Source: Sabellastarte sp. h YS-2021 (taxonomy: Eukaryota > Annelida > Polychaeta > Sabellida > Sabellidae). From it: a stretch of DNA of 64,000 nucleotides. Under the pieces are notes generated by a model. It saw only the letters and a list, made by a program, of their open reading frames with translations, was not told the DNA's origin and made no database searches. Made by a program: the position numbers and the translations under genes. Positions within the stretch are counted from its first letter, which is position 1, and each line of letters opens with the position of its first letter. Positions 10,311 through 22,418 of this stretch are shown piece by piece. The stretch spans positions 31,847,596 to 31,911,595 of the forward strand of contig OZ024935.1 of the NCBI GenBank assembly GCA_964017235.1. Direction: 5' to 3'.

Positions 10311-12560
10311 CCCAGGGCCCGGAGAGCCAATGTTCTCCAGATCACAAGAAGAATTGGAATCTACTACTCAAGCTTACCACCTGTGTACGGATCACCAGGC
10401 CTCAGCAGCTTGGGCTAGAGTAACTACTTATTAGATTACCTCAACATATTCTGGAGAAACCAGGAACTCTTTTGCATAAATGATCGAGAAATCCTCAGGG
10501 TGCTAGATCCAATTCAACTGTAACAGCAAATGGCAACTTTCCACGCAATTCATGTTCGATGAATTTAACAAGTAATGAGAAGAACAAGACTCCACAAACA
10601 TAAGTCTCAGCCCCCAATGCCATCATCTAACAGCCAACTGAGCAGGAGTCTGGCAGATAAGAGGGGGGCATACAAGTGACTCACTCCAACATCCTTTATA
10701 GAGTTTACAGGCATGTGCTAGAGAAAAAAGCAGGGATAGCCCTATCATCTTCGGGAAGGTTGACCTCAGTGATCTTCTCCTCACAATACACTGAAGATAG
10801 GGAAATTTCAGAGAATTCACAGCCAGCTTAGGGTCTTAATGTGCCAAGGCAAGGTCATGGCCCACATGCTTCAAAGAGACCTTTACATTATAGGGAATGC
10901 ATATCTCATTAGAACAGATGCTAGCCCATCTCAGGCAGCAACCGTCTTCTCCAGCAGAGGAGACTCAAGCAACAAAGGCAACGGGGGCCAATTAATGTCA
11001 AGGGACATGGGCATTTTCAGGAGAGGCTGGCCAGAAAAGAACTGCTCGAACAACATGTTAAGCATTGTCACATATGGTTATGTTCTGCCCTTTCACCACA
11101 AACCAAGGTTAGCTAGACAAGTCTGTGTCATCTCACGAGACAAAGACTGTCAGAAAGACCTAGCCCAGTCTCTTTCAACCAAAGATGCAATAGAAAAAGT
11201 ACAATACAAAAAGTCTCTTGGGTTTTACAGTAGATTGTTTCCACTTCCAAAACAGAAATGGAGACTAGTCATAGACTTTGTAAGCAATCATAATACCTTT
11301 CTAGGGATAGAAAAATTGAAGATACAAACACCAACACAATAAGGTAATCATTGATTCAAGGGGTCTCACATTAGATCTATTGGATGCCTATCTACACATC
11401 TCAATCCACCAGAGATGAAGGAAGTTTCTGCGGCTGACTCACAAATCTGAGATTTATCAATTCACTCCTCAGCTTTCAGGCTAGCAATAGCCCTACAAGT
11501 CTTAAGAATGACAGTCATGATGCCCCTTCATGAGGAATTAGACTTCACCAGTACTTATATGACTGGCTCATAAGGGTACAGTCCCGAAAATAGGCCCTAC
11601 AGAACACAAAGACTATAGAGAACCCAACAGAATCACTGGGATGGATAATCAGCTGAGAAAGTCGAGCCGGTACTGACTCAGGTGTTTTCTTTTTTTTGGA
11701 TATGAATACTGCCTATATTCAGCCCTTTTAAACCCACACAGGACAGATGGTTGAAGTTACATGACGTAGCCCTCAGAATAAGGAAAAGAATGCTTTAGCT
11801 GAAAGATGTGTGGTGTTGCTAATTGGGTTACTCACATCAATAAAGAAAGTGGTCCCGAAGGAAACCTATATGAGACCCTTTCAGTAACATCTCAAGGATA
11901 ATTAGAATTTGTTGCCAAAAAATCTGCTTCTGTGATCAGATACTATAAAGCTCAGATTGACTGGTGGCATAACCCTCACAATATGCTGAAGGGGTCAGAC
12001 CTTCATACAAAAGGCTCAAATCTTTACCAACACCCCAAATGTAGGCTGGGGTGCTCACTTAATTCAAGACTCAGTCAGAGGCTTATATGGTCAGACTTAG
12101 AAAAAAGATTACATATAAATGCTTTAGAGATGAAACATAGTTCAGAACACACTGTCCAAATCAAAAGTGGTAATTGCCATGGACATTTCAATATTAGTAG
12201 CCTACATCAACAAATGTAGGAACCAACTCAGCAGAGATCTTGGCTCTCTTGTGGAGAATCATGAGCTGGTGCCACAAATAAAAAATATCACATTGCGCCA
12301 GGCATATCCCAGAGTTTCTAAATATGCTTAACGATACTGTCCAGGTTGACTCAGGTGCAGTCAACAGAGTAGTCACTTCACCCTCAAGTGTTTACATAGA
12401 TATGTCAAAACAGGTTCACTCCTCCTATTTGCTACTTGTCTGAACCCCAAAGTGGCAGTGTGTCCTGGATTCCAGATAAAAAAGCATGGGAAATAGATAC
12501 TCAGAACATAAACTAAAAAACCTGTATCTAGGGCCAGTGGTGGCAGCTCAAGTCCTTGAT
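10311..12560 (+). pseudogene. DIRS-like retrotransposon copy 3: gag-end, RT and RNase H remnants, YR deleted
   Basis: Decayed relative of the 15-21 kb element. Traces include gag-end text near 10850-11000 (KVMAHMLQRDLYIIGNAYLIR resembles the AHILQRELYSMGNTGLLR region at 17530-17580), RT from about 11100 (SLGFYSRLFPLPKQKWRLVIDF), and RNase H-like traces at 11930-12420. At about 12520 the text jumps to the post-YR motif (CTAGGGCCAGTGGTGGCAGC), which lies after the YR at about 20777 in the complete copy, so the YR has been deleted. No usable ORF remains. Confidence 0.7.
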
Positions 12561-13654
12561 CTTTGAACTGGAGAGATTGAGGGATGGGAGGTTAAGCCTC
12601 TGCAACCAAATCTTCCAGAGTCTAACAGCCGAGGAACATTGGGGACTGCACATACCAAAACTTGGATATCTGGTAAGAGTGTTGTATTGTTCTATCAAGT
12701 CTTTGTAATGGGCAGTTGTGTATTTACTCATCAAGGTGACCATAAACAAATGATACATGAATAAATGATTAATAATAGTAATAAACAGACAGTGTTTATT
12801 ACGGCAACTATCATTAAAAAACTTTGGCAACTATCCAGTAACTTGTCAGCTTGTGTACTGCATTTGGGACTCAGACTGATATTATGGCTTCAAATTTGTT
12901 GTTTGTACAAAAACAATGAATACTAGTATATCATAACCAAAATAACTGATTTCCTAACTTCCAGCCTTAACCATAAAGTTTCTTAACTTCCATTCTTAAC
13001 CATCAAATTCAACTATATCAAAATAAATTAAAGGGTTGAAGAGATTGCAAAATATATGAAGTTGCTAAAACTCACACTGCATTATTATATTGCTCGTCAT
13101 CCATAATGTTTTAATACAAAATCTTTTCACAAAATACTCCAATTTAGTTAGAGATTTAATGACACAGTGCAGAAAGAAGGTCAAATTGTCATATCAGACC
13201 AAGAAATGACACTTATGATTAGTCACTTTGTTGTAGACTGCCAAATGACAGAGATCCTGGTCACACTGATCTCTTTATGCCTGTCATACTGTTGGTTTGA
13301 ATCTCATCCGTAGCTGTATTTAGGGACTATTTACTTGATGACGGTACTTGCTTTTCAGTGCAGAACTTTGTTCAACCGGTGTACCATATTTTTATCATAT
13401 GAAATTGTAAATAATGATATTACTAGTAATGAAAACAGCTTACAGTGTAATCAATTTCATACTTTATGGGTAAATTGTATATTGTTAAAATGTTGATATC
13501 TATATATATATTTTTTTGTGGTTGTGTTTTATGTATTTTCTAGAGTCTGCAGTTTTTACCCCACAACCCTTAAGGGCTGTCGGGTATTGTTTTCACCCAT
13601 GGTGTCCGGATGGGCAATTGGGCGGGCGAGCGGTGCGAAAGTTTTTCTTGGCTG
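12561..13654. other. Unassigned noncoding DNA
   Basis: A/T-rich sequence; I see no exon, RNA gene or clear repeat in it. Confidence 0.4.
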
Positions 13655-14283
13655 TAATCTCAGAGGCCGTAAGGTGTAGGAAGTTGATACTTGGTAGGGA
13701 CATTGGTAAGGGGGTGTAGGTGTGCAGCGTCATGGTGTGACCTTGATTTGACCTTTGACCTTGCCGTAGTGACTTTGACCCTTAAAATCTTGTCCGGGTT
13801 ATATCTCCAAAACCGTAAGGTGCAACAATTTGATACTTAGTAGGGACATTGGTTAGGGGGTGTAGGTATGCAACGTTATGGTGTAACCTTGATTTGACCT
13901 TTGACCTTGCCATAGTGACCTTGGCCCATAAAATCTTGTTTGGGCTATATCTTTGAAACCGTAAGGTGTAGGAAATTGCGACTTGGTAGGGACATTGGTT
14001 AGGGGTTGTAGGTGTGCAACGTGCTGGTGTAACCTGGATTTGATCTTTGACCTTGCGTAGTGACCTTGACCTACAAAAATCTAGTCTGGGCTATATCTTG
14101 GATACCGTAAGGTGTAGGAAGTTGATGCATGGTAGGGACATTGGTTAGGGGGTGTAGGTCTGCAATGCATGGTGTGACCTTGATTTGACTTTTGACCTTG
14201 CTGTAGTGACCTTGACCTATAAAATCTTGTCTGGGCTATCTCGGAAATTGTAAGGTGTAGGAAGTTGATACTTGGTATGGACA
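13655..14283 (+). repeat. 146-bp satellite array with repeated TGACCT motifs
   Basis: About 4.3 units. The block GTAAGG falls at 13669, 13815, 13961, 14107 and 14250, giving a period of 146 bases (last step 143). Each unit carries TAGGGACATTGG and a cluster TGACCTTGATTTGACCTTTGACCTTG, shown here only as its parts TGACCTT, GATT and TGACCTTTGACCT. The array ends where a 5'-truncated LINE starts. Confidence 0.92.
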
Positions 14284-15280
14284 TTTATAGTGATTGGTAA
14301 TGATCAAATTAGAAGCTACCTGAAGTCATCTTTCCCAGTGGGTTTGCTTGGCAACATCATGGAACCAGTTGAAACGGTCAAAAACCTTGGTGTCATCCTG
14401 GATGCTGAAAATTCAATGCAAAGACATGTGGCTAATCTATGTCGCATAAGTTACTACCATCTCCGGGAACTACGAAGGGTCTGCAGGTACTTAAATCAAG
14501 AAAAAGGTGTAAAGGTGGCAAATGCCTTGGTTAGCAGTCGCCTGGATTACTGTAACTCACTGCTTTACAACACAAAAAAGGCATATACTGGCAGACTACA
14601 GAGAGTTCAAAATGTCGTACTTTGTACAAACTAAATAAATTCAGTCATGTCACACCCTTCCTGCACAAACTACACTGGCTCCCCATTCATTACCGTATAT
14701 TGTTCAAATATAATCTTACTTATAAAGCAATACATTTCAGCCAACCTCCAAATCTTTCCTCTCTTATTAGGCGGAGTGATCTCACACAGGACAATCGCCT
14801 ATCAATTTCCTCATCTAAACCAAATAAACGCTCAGGGTTACAGAGTGGAACAAGCTTCCTCAAGCCATTAGAACCAGGGGAAGCATTTCTGATTTCAGAA
14901 AACAGTTGAAACATATCTTTTCAGATTAGCCTATCCTCCACCATAGCCCATCTCCCCTATTGGACGCTAATATGGAAACAGATCTCTTTCTGGAACTGGA
15001 CTATCCTTTTTTGGACATCAGCACCTTAGAGAATGTTTACATCAATTTTGGCACTTTATAAGTGTTTCTTACTTACTTATTTGTTTTAATACTTTTTCTT
15101 AGACTTTATTTTCTCCACTTAAACATCATTTGGAGCTTTATATAACTGACACTGCTGTAAAAGTATCCGGATCTTTGTACTGTTTCACTACTTCTATATG
15201 GTGTTAAAACTGTTTCCCCAGGCTGGTGGGTATAGGCATCTCTGATGCTATTATTATGTATATGCAGTGGACTCTGTATA
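14284..15280 (+). mobile_element. Non-LTR retrotransposon, 5'-truncated (L2/CR1-like RT C-terminus)
   Basis: Encodes the C-terminal third of a LINE reverse transcriptase: VKNLGVILDAENSMQRHV, VSSRLDYCNSLLYN, LQRVQNVV, then, after a frameshift near 14615, LHKLHWLPIHYRILFKYNL. These blocks (LGV-x-LD, DYCN-LL-G, LHWLP-x-x-RI-x-FK) are typical of L2/CR1-type LINEs. The 3' UTR runs to about 15280, just before a DIRS left ITR. Inactive. Confidence 0.82.
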
Positions 15281-15322
15281 AGTAGAACCAGTGTGAGCTG
15301 ATCTTAGGTGTGAAGGGAACCA

Positions 15323-15480
15323 TTTTATTGCGCTACAATAGCTTACCATGTGGGACTGATTCCTGTTCTCGGATGGCCGCCAGGCGTGGTCAACGTCTAA
15401 GAAAAACAGACATTTATTGTTGGCCGTAGCCTCACGTTGTCGTCATGTGGTCCACTCCATTTGTCTTTTCCTTTCTCGTT
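15323..15480 (+). repeat. Left ITR of DIRS copy 4
   Basis: Starts TTTTATTGCGCTACAATAGC. Reverse-complementary to 21504-21686; its start is repeated in inverse sense in the ICR at 21337-21380. Confidence 0.85.
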
Positions 15481-15724
15481 GGCCGCTGCCATATTGGAAT
15501 CTCTTCTGAAATTCACAGCCGTTTATTCTACTATATCTCAGTTTATGCCTATTGTTGGATGTCTGTATTTAGCCATTTTTTTGTCATACTTTATTCTGTA
15601 AAAGTTTCACTGCAGTTGGATATTTTTATATTGGATAAGTATTTTTCACTTATTTCTGCATTTTGAGCTTTCGTCTCGACTTAGGCTTGTGTTGATCGGG
15701 TTACGTTTTTTATTGCATTTCAAT

Positions 15725-17890
15725 ATGTCTTCTCACCAAAGCAATAAAGATAAACCCCGAGCGTTGAAATGTCATCATTTTTGTCATTCCTTTGATACAC
15801 ACAATTTTTGTCCAACATGCAGAGAGGCTGGCAAGGGAGATGATCCCTGTGTCACCTTCATTTCACCTGCAATATTTGTGCTTCCTTTACTGAGGAACAG
15901 ATGATAAAAATTACCCATAGAAAGAGGTACGTTAAAAAGCAAAAATCTGACACTACTAAAAATGATGACGAACTAGATCTGTTGGGTGATCAGGAGGTTG
16001 AATCCTTCTCGGGTTCTCATCCAGACCTTGAGAGTGCTGCAGATCATCTTTTCACTTCTCCTCCATGTCCTCAGCCACTTGCCTTCAAGGCTCTGTCTTT
16101 AAAAATTCCAGCAAAATCTGTCCCACCCACCTCAGGTACTGCCTTACAGCAGAAAGTAGAATCTAAGCTTGAACAATCTCTGGGATCTCGGCTAGACATT
16201 CATTTGGACCAGAAAATGGGGATTTTTCAAGCCAATATGCTCGAGGCAATGAAGTCTCTTCGGGAAGGCTTTCAAAAATCTATCCAAAAGACTTCTTCTC
16301 AAGTGGAGGTGGATCAGACCCCTGCTTCGGCCTCTAAGCCCGGCCCATCTAACACTGTTCATCTGGCTGGACCCCCCCCCCCCCGAGACCTACTCCTCAT
16401 TTTGCAAGTCGATAAAAGTGGAGTATGGTCCTGCCTTACCTCCACGTCTCGGGACTGATCCATCTAGTCGCGTCCCTGACGCCTTGGATCAACCCTTAAA
16501 TTTAGTCAAGGAACCCTCGAGGTTGCCTTCAACTAAGGTTAAAAAATCCTCTCATTCTCACAAGCAGCATGATATTGTCCCGAGCTCTGCCTCGGACCAT
16601 TACCCAGATCAGACCGATAACCCTCAGCCTGTTTAGTAGACCAAAGTAGACCCTGTGTAGTAGACCAAAGAAACATGCTGACAAGACTAAACACAAATCT
16701 AGGTCCAGATATTTACTGTCTTTGTCAGAGGAGGATCAGTCCTCTGTACCCAGACACAGGTCTCCAAAACCCTCTAGGAAGACCTATTCTGATCAAGACC
16801 AACCTCAACATGATCTAGACCCACCTTACTACAGGGAAGTAGCACTGTCTGACATTCCCTCTCAATTTGCAGAGGAGGTACATACTTTCAGGTGTATCCT
16901 GAAACTCCCTGACCCCAGGCAATCTTTGCCTAGGTCCTCCACTGCAGTAATGGGTCTAGATGGCGAGAAAGGTAGACAGGAGCTCAGGCCAAGAGGCCCT
17001 TCCTCTATGCTGCCCCTATTCTATTATCAAAGACGCCTTTGATAAGTTCGATCATGACTTTCAAGCAGCAAATTTACCTGAGGGTAAACACATAAAAGCT
17101 CCTCCTTCCAATACCAAGTGGTACAAGGTGGGACAGCCTTGTTATGAAGACAAAATACAGGAGTTAAATACAGATTTTGCAAAGATCTGTATTACTCCTA
17201 AGCCCTCTGGGGCCCCTATGGGCAAGGTTCCCCTACCAATTCTCAAGGAATTGGAACACCAAGTGAGGCAAAACATCTTCACGCTCATGCTTTGCTACTA
17301 CCTTTGCCCAGACTTCTTCTTCTTGCAATGCCACTCATGAGAAGTGCCAATATAGTCTGAAATCAACCTTTAAGAAGGTTTAAGGTTAAATCTCAAATTT
17401 GTAAAGGTGCCGACCCTGAGAAAGCAGCAAAGCGTGGATACGAGGAAGCCTGTGAATACTTGGATATTTGGAACAAGACTGTTCTAATTCAACACAGGGC
17501 CTTGACAAGCCTCAGCAAATCCTTAGCTCATATACTCCAGAGGGAGTTATACTCCATGGGCAACACCGGCTTGCTTAGGCGCGAAGCCGAAATAACCCTT
17601 TTACAACCACACCTAGGGGAAACGAGACGCCAGGAACTCAGGAATATGCCTTTTGGCCGTCTTCCTTGTTCAAGTCTCAATTTGTCAAGGAAAGTGAAGA
17701 CTTCCTCCTTAAAAAAGGCACCTCAAAGGACTCAGGGTTTTGGTCAGAACAAGCCCTTTCTTGGTTCCCACAAGAAAAGAGGCTCCTACAGGAAATGCCC
17801 CTATGGGGGCAACTCCTCTCGAAGCAGTAACCAATCATTTTCCTCAGGCAGGGGAAAACCAAATTTCAGAGGCTCCAGGGGTCGTTTTTA
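15725..17890 (+). pseudogene. gag-like ORF1 of DIRS copy 4, frameshifted
   Basis: ATG at 15725 opens MSSHQSNKDKPRALKC and a Cys/His-rich knuckle (CHHFCHSFDTHNFCPTC, then DPC; a further C-x-x-C lies in another frame after a shift near 15858). The same knuckle occurs in copy 5 near 34810-34905. ORF1 of DIRS elements is a nucleic-acid-binding gag-like protein. Further breaks lie at the C12 run (16373-16384), around 16636, and near 17040 and 17340. The last part (17460-17890) is basic and Ser/Gly/Arg-rich, consistent with RNA binding. Confidence 0.7.
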
Positions 17891-18099
17891 ACCCCACAAT
17901 AGGGGGAGAGGGCGTGGAAACCCCTCCCCCCAATGACTCCTTAAAAGCCTCCCTCAGTCAACCAGTAGGAGGTCGCCTCCGTTCTTTCAGAAGAGACTAG
18001 CAAACAAATGTTCATCCAACGTATTAAACATTATCACCAATGGCTACGTACTGCCATTCCTCTCAAAACCAAACTTGGTCAGATTTCCTCTGATTCTAT

Positions 18100-18661
18100 C
18101 AGAATACAAGGCCCTTCAAAAAGACCAAGCTCTGGTTGATTGTATCCAGTCTTTTCTGTCAAAGAACGCAATCGAAATGTAAAATCTCTCGGGTTTTACA
18201 GTCGCCTGTTTCTAGTCCCCAAGCCTCACCAAAGGTGGAGGCCAGTAATAGACTTAAGCAGGCTCAACACTTTTCTACATGTAGAAAAGTTCAAAATGGA
18301 AACTCCAGAGTCCATCAGGACCTCCCTGATTCCAGGGGAATGGGTATCGCCGATAGACCTGTCAGACGCTTACCTTCACATCCCCATCCACCCAAACTCA
18401 AGTAAATACCTAAGGTTTTGCCACAGGTCATAGGTGTTCCAGTTCACCTCCCTCCCTTTCGGACTAGCCACAGCCCCCCAGGTCTTTACAATGATCGTAA
18501 AGGAAGTGAAGCTAATGGCCCTCTCCAGAGGACTCAGACTTCACCAATACCTGGACGACTGGCTGATCAGGTCCCAGTCTCAGGAGGAAGCCCAAGTGAA
18601 CACTCAGGCAGTGGTAGACCTAACCCAGTCCTTGGGGTGGATAATAAATCAGGAAAAATAA
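18100..18661 (+). pseudogene. Reverse transcriptase core of DIRS copy 4
   Basis: In one frame from about 18140: LGFYSRLFLVPKPHQRW, PVIDLSRLNTFL, then PIDLSDAYLHIPIHP (first catalytic Asp), and after a TAG near 18430, LPFGLATAPQVFT and YLDDWLIRS (the Y-x-DD catalytic motif). It stops just after SLGWIINQEK, where the fold-back at 18573-18784 replaces the expected continuation. Apart from these two lesions the catalytic residues are present. Confidence 0.85.
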
Positions 18662-18784
18662 GAACTAAAACCTACTCCGGTGTTGGTTTTAGTTCTTATT
18701 TTTCCTGATTTATTATCCACCCCAAGGACTGGGTTAGGTCTACCACTGCCTGAGTGTTCACTTGGGCTTCCTCCTGAGACTGGG
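18573..18784. repeat. Perfect 100-bp inverted repeat with 12-nt spacer inside the RT
   Basis: Left arm 18573-18672 is exactly reverse-complementary to 18685-18784, with a 12-base spacer. The left arm is genuine RT coding sequence. The right arm is an inverted copy standing where the related copy 2 has GYQFDL (about 8530). Genuine RT/RNase H text resumes right after, at about 18790. Confidence 0.95.
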
Positions 18785-18789
18785 AGACC

Positions 18790-20705
18790 CTTGTAAATCC
18801 CACTCAAGAGAGATGGCTCAAACTTCAGGATTTGATCCTGCGTCTCAAGTCAAAACATGTTTTGACTGCAAGATGTTTGATGTCGCTAATTGGGTTGCTT
18901 GCCTCAACAGAGAAAATCGTGCTGGAGGGACACCTTCACATGAGGCCCTTTCAGTTTCATCTCAAGGAGCACTGGAAATATCCTCAGTCGCTGGACAGCC
19001 TCCTTCCTTGGACAGAAACAATTTCTGCACACTTAGACTGGTGGCAGAACCCCACAAACATGATGATAGGCGTGGACCTTCATCCCAAAGACCACAATAT
19101 CCAACTCTTTACAGACGCCTCAAACAAAGGTTGGGGCTCTCACTTAAATCAAAGTTCTACCAAGGGTCTGTGGTCAGACCAGGAAAAAAAAGGCTACACA
19201 TAAATGTTCTAGAGTTGAAGACGGTCTCACTGGCCCTTCGAAGTTTCAAGGACCAGTGTCAGAACCAAAATGTGCTAGTTGCAACGGACAACTCAACAGT
19301 GTTAGCCTACATAAACAAACAAGGAGGAACTCACTCAGCAGAGATGTGCGCTGTCCTGTGGAAGATCATGACATGGTGCCATCATGATCACATAACGTTG
19401 AAAGCCAGACACATTCCAGGGTGTCTGAATGTGATGGCCGACCTTCTGTCCAGGTCGAACCAAGTTCAATCAACAGAATGGTCACTACACCCTCAGGTGG
19501 TTCACACCTCATGTAGATCTATTTGCCACTCATCTGAACCACAAACTTCCACTGTACGTGTCTCCAATCCCAGACCCAAATGCTTGGGACATAGATGCTC
19601 TGACCATAAACTGGTCGGGTCTCACTGCTTATGCTTACCCTCTGACGGCTCTCCTTCACAGGGTGATCCAAAAAATCAGGCAATGGGACCTAGTGCAGTT
19701 CTCCACAGAGATCCCACTACAACTCACGGTGTCAACAACTCTCCTCAAACAGTCCCACAAGTATGTGTTCCACAGCAATCTGCAACATCTCAACCTCCTC
19801 GCCTGGTGTCTAGGAGTGGACAACTCCAAGAACAAGGCTTCTCTGTGCAGGTGGCAGAGAGAAATGCTGCCCCTCAGCGGTCATCAACAAGGACCATCTA
19901 CAAGTCAAAGTGGGCCCTATTTGAGAAATGGTGCAGAGATAATTCGGTGGATTTGTCCACTCTATCTATGAAACAAATCTCAGATTTTTTCATGTACCTG
20001 TACCAAGATCTAAATAGGCGCCCCTCGACCATCGATGGTTACAGGACGGCCGTTGTTGACACTTTTGGCCCAGCGGGCCACCATATTGCACAAAGTTTAG
20101 ACCTTCACAGGTTACTCCCCAGCTTTCACAGGGATTGTCCCAAAAGTTCCAGGAATCTTCCTAAGTGGAACCTTTCTGTTGTTCTCAATGAGCTCACAAA
20201 AGCACCCTTTGAGCCTATGAAAGACACAGACCTCAAACATCTTACTCTCAAAGCTGCTTTCTTGCTAGCTTTGGCCTCCGGCAAGCACCGCAGCGAAATC
20301 CATGCCTGGGTTGCAAACAAAGTATCTGATCTAGGCCAATGGGAAAAGGTTGCCTTGTTCCCTTCTTCTAACTTCACAGCCGAAAACCAACTAGCAAGAG
20401 AAGGTTCTCAAAGGGTGTCTCCGGTGACTATTCCTGCTTTGACTGCCATTGTACATAGACAATTGAAAGAAGACAGGACCCTGTGTCCGGTGCGGGCCCT
20501 GAGGTACTATTTGGATCGAACCAAAGAATTGAGAGGGTCTCGATCCCTCCTTTTGATCTCCTTCAAGAAAGGACATACCTCAGACATCAGACCCGCTACT
20601 CTCTCTTCATGGTCGAAACAAACCATTCTACTTTGTTATAAACAAGCAGACCAACAAGCCTTGGACTTGGTCCAAGTGGACCAAATCATGCAAGCCTGTC
20701 ACTGA
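18790..20705 (+). pseudogene. RNase H and tyrosine recombinase of DIRS copy 4
   Basis: RT connection and RNase H: LFTDASNKGWGSHL (about 19110-19150), a shift at an A run near 19183-19190, then INVLELKTVSLALR, ATDNSTVLAYINKQGG and HIPGCLNVMADLLSR, supplying the D-E-D-D residues. A frame change near 19500 diverts translation from the usual C-terminal frame (which has PIPDPNAWDIDALTINW from 19558). YR: EQGFSVQV, YKSKWALFEKWC, PSTIDGYRTAV, ASGKHRSEIHAW (first Arg), CPVRALRYYLDRT. About 20 codons holding the H-x-x-R box are deleted near 20675 (compare KAHDVRAFAA in copy 1), so recombinase activity is lost although the frame is open to 20705. Confidence 0.85.
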
Positions 20706-21336
20706 AAAGCTCACAACACATTTACAAATTTTTATCTAAAAGACCTTACTTGGTCAGACAACGACAACAATATGTATCTGGGGCCAGTAGTAGCAGCACA
20801 ATAGGTCCTAGACACTTCCCCTCAGACCAGTCATCCTCGGAAAGAAAACAAGGGGGGGGGGGGGCACATCCACTGCATCCAAGTCTTCAGGAGCCTAACC
20901 CCAGGGTCTAGGTATAGGTTTACCTCATCAGGGTGTTTGGGTAAGGTCTTTATATTCTTTTAACTTTAGTATTGATTGTATAATGTATTAAGGACTTTTT
21001 AAGGTTGTCATTTATCTCATTCTAGGGTGGCAATAAGTTTGGTATCTCCAAGCCTTGGGCTTAGATCATCTTCTGTGGTAGCCCTTGGGGCTTTACTCCG
21101 TCTAAGTGTACATAGGCTACACTTCTCTCCCCCTGTCAAAACACCCAGACAGTTTTTTAGCACTGTCAGTCATTCATTCAGGTTTTTTGGCTTTTTTACA
21201 GGCCCGGTCTTCGGGATTGGGGCACTGTAAACAGGACTTTTTAACTCTCATTCTCTTTATATTACTTCAAAATCTAAGAAAAACTAAACATATCTTCCAG
21301 TCTCAGCTGTAATCCCTCCACCAAGGGGTTGGATTC
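20706..21336 (+). other. 3' noncoding part of DIRS copy 4
   Basis: No gene. Contains decayed codons beyond the YR stop, a long G run near 20851-20863, and C/T-rich sequence up to the ICR. Confidence 0.6.
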
Positions 21337-21436
21337 AGCAATCAGTCCCACATGGTAAGCTATTGTAGCGCAATAAAATTGAAAATTTTAATTACTTAAA
21401 TGTAGCTTTTATAAGCTACAAGCTTACCATGTGGGA
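21337..21436. repeat. DIRS internal complementary region (copy 4)
   Basis: Arms CCCACATGGTAAGCT and AGCTTACCATGTGGG flank an A/T-rich centre. The left half complements the start of the left ITR and the right half complements the end of the right ITR. Confidence 0.85.
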
Positions 21437-21503
21437 GTGAGAAGAGTCCCACCCTGCCTCCCAACTGTATTACTGCTGAGGGGTTATGGGTTTAAATCTC
21501 AAT

Positions 21504-21686
21504 GAGAAAGGAGAAGACAAATGGAGTGGACCATGTGACGACAACCTGAGGCTATGGCCAACAATAAATGTCTGTTTTTCTTAGACGTTGGCCGGGCCTG
21601 GAGGCCATCTGGGAACAGCAATCAGTCTCACATGGTAAGCTTGTACCTTATAAAAGCTACATTTAAGTAATTAAAATTTTCAAGTT
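21504..21686 (+). repeat. Right ITR of DIRS copy 4
   Basis: Inverted copy of 15323-15480, extended at its outer end by AGCTACATTTAAGTAATT, the block complemented in the ICR. Confidence 0.85.
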
Positions 21687-22415
21687 TTGTGGTCACAACA
21701 TCAAAAATAGTGTACTTTTGCCACATTAAATGGAAATTAAGCACAACTAGGGCTCAATCTGAAGGCTAGATATTGAAGGCTCTAGTTACACTGTAAAATA
21801 ATCTCTCTAATATTTGTACACAATTTTTACTTTTTACATAATTTTTTAAAATTATCAAAACAGTAAAATATGTTATTTCAAGTTTCTGCACACTCAAATT
21901 TGACCTTTCTAGCTAATGAATGTCCAAATCAAGGTGGTTCTGTTTCTAGAAAATCAGTTAATACTACCAATCAAATCAAGTATGATTGAGAAAAGGAAGT
22001 TGATTCATCTATGATAACTGCTTAACATTCTTCAGTTCTCAGTTATCTTGATTGCAGATTTCTTTTTGTAAATGTGACTATGATTAAACAGTGTCTGCTC
22101 TTTCTTTCAAATTTTGTGTTTTATGTTAGAAGACATGTTTATTGTGTATGGGTTTTGATTGGGATTTTGTTGATGTTAAAACAGCCCAAATTTTAAATTG
22201 TAACTCTGTGCAGTTGATTTCCCTTTAAGTGTAAGTACATATCACACCTTTAAATGGCCTGATATTATTTAATAGGTAACGTCACTGTTATCTTGTAGTC
22301 TTGGTTCAGTAATTATATTTTTACCAGGACTTTGTTATTTACATTTACTAGGGTAAACTCTTTGTTGTGGTGTGTTATTTTCATGCAAACTATTTTTGAA
22401 AGTTTATTATTTACA
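21687..22415. other. Unassigned A/T-rich spacer
   Basis: Lies between DIRS copy 4 and the long-TIR transposon. No gene or repeat recognised. Confidence 0.4.
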
Positions 22416-22418
22416 TTA

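Larger units (their letters stand above)
15323..21686 (+). mobile_element. Structurally complete DIRS-like retrotransposon (copy 4)
   Basis: A 6.36-kb element with DIRS architecture: left ITR 15323-15480, gag-like ORF, RT, RNase H, tyrosine recombinase, 3' UTR, internal complementary region 21337-21436 and right ITR 21504-21686. Left and right ITRs are inverted copies (shared block ACAAATGGAGTGGACCA and its complement), and the ICR joins complements of both outer ends. All coding parts are broken by shifts or stops and the RT contains a fold-back duplication, so this copy cannot move on its own. Confidence 0.9.

Noticed and set aside
18762-19190. N-terminal part of the 647-residue frame as real protein
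   Set aside because: Real RNase H text runs in another frame there until the A run near 19185; this part is a shadow.
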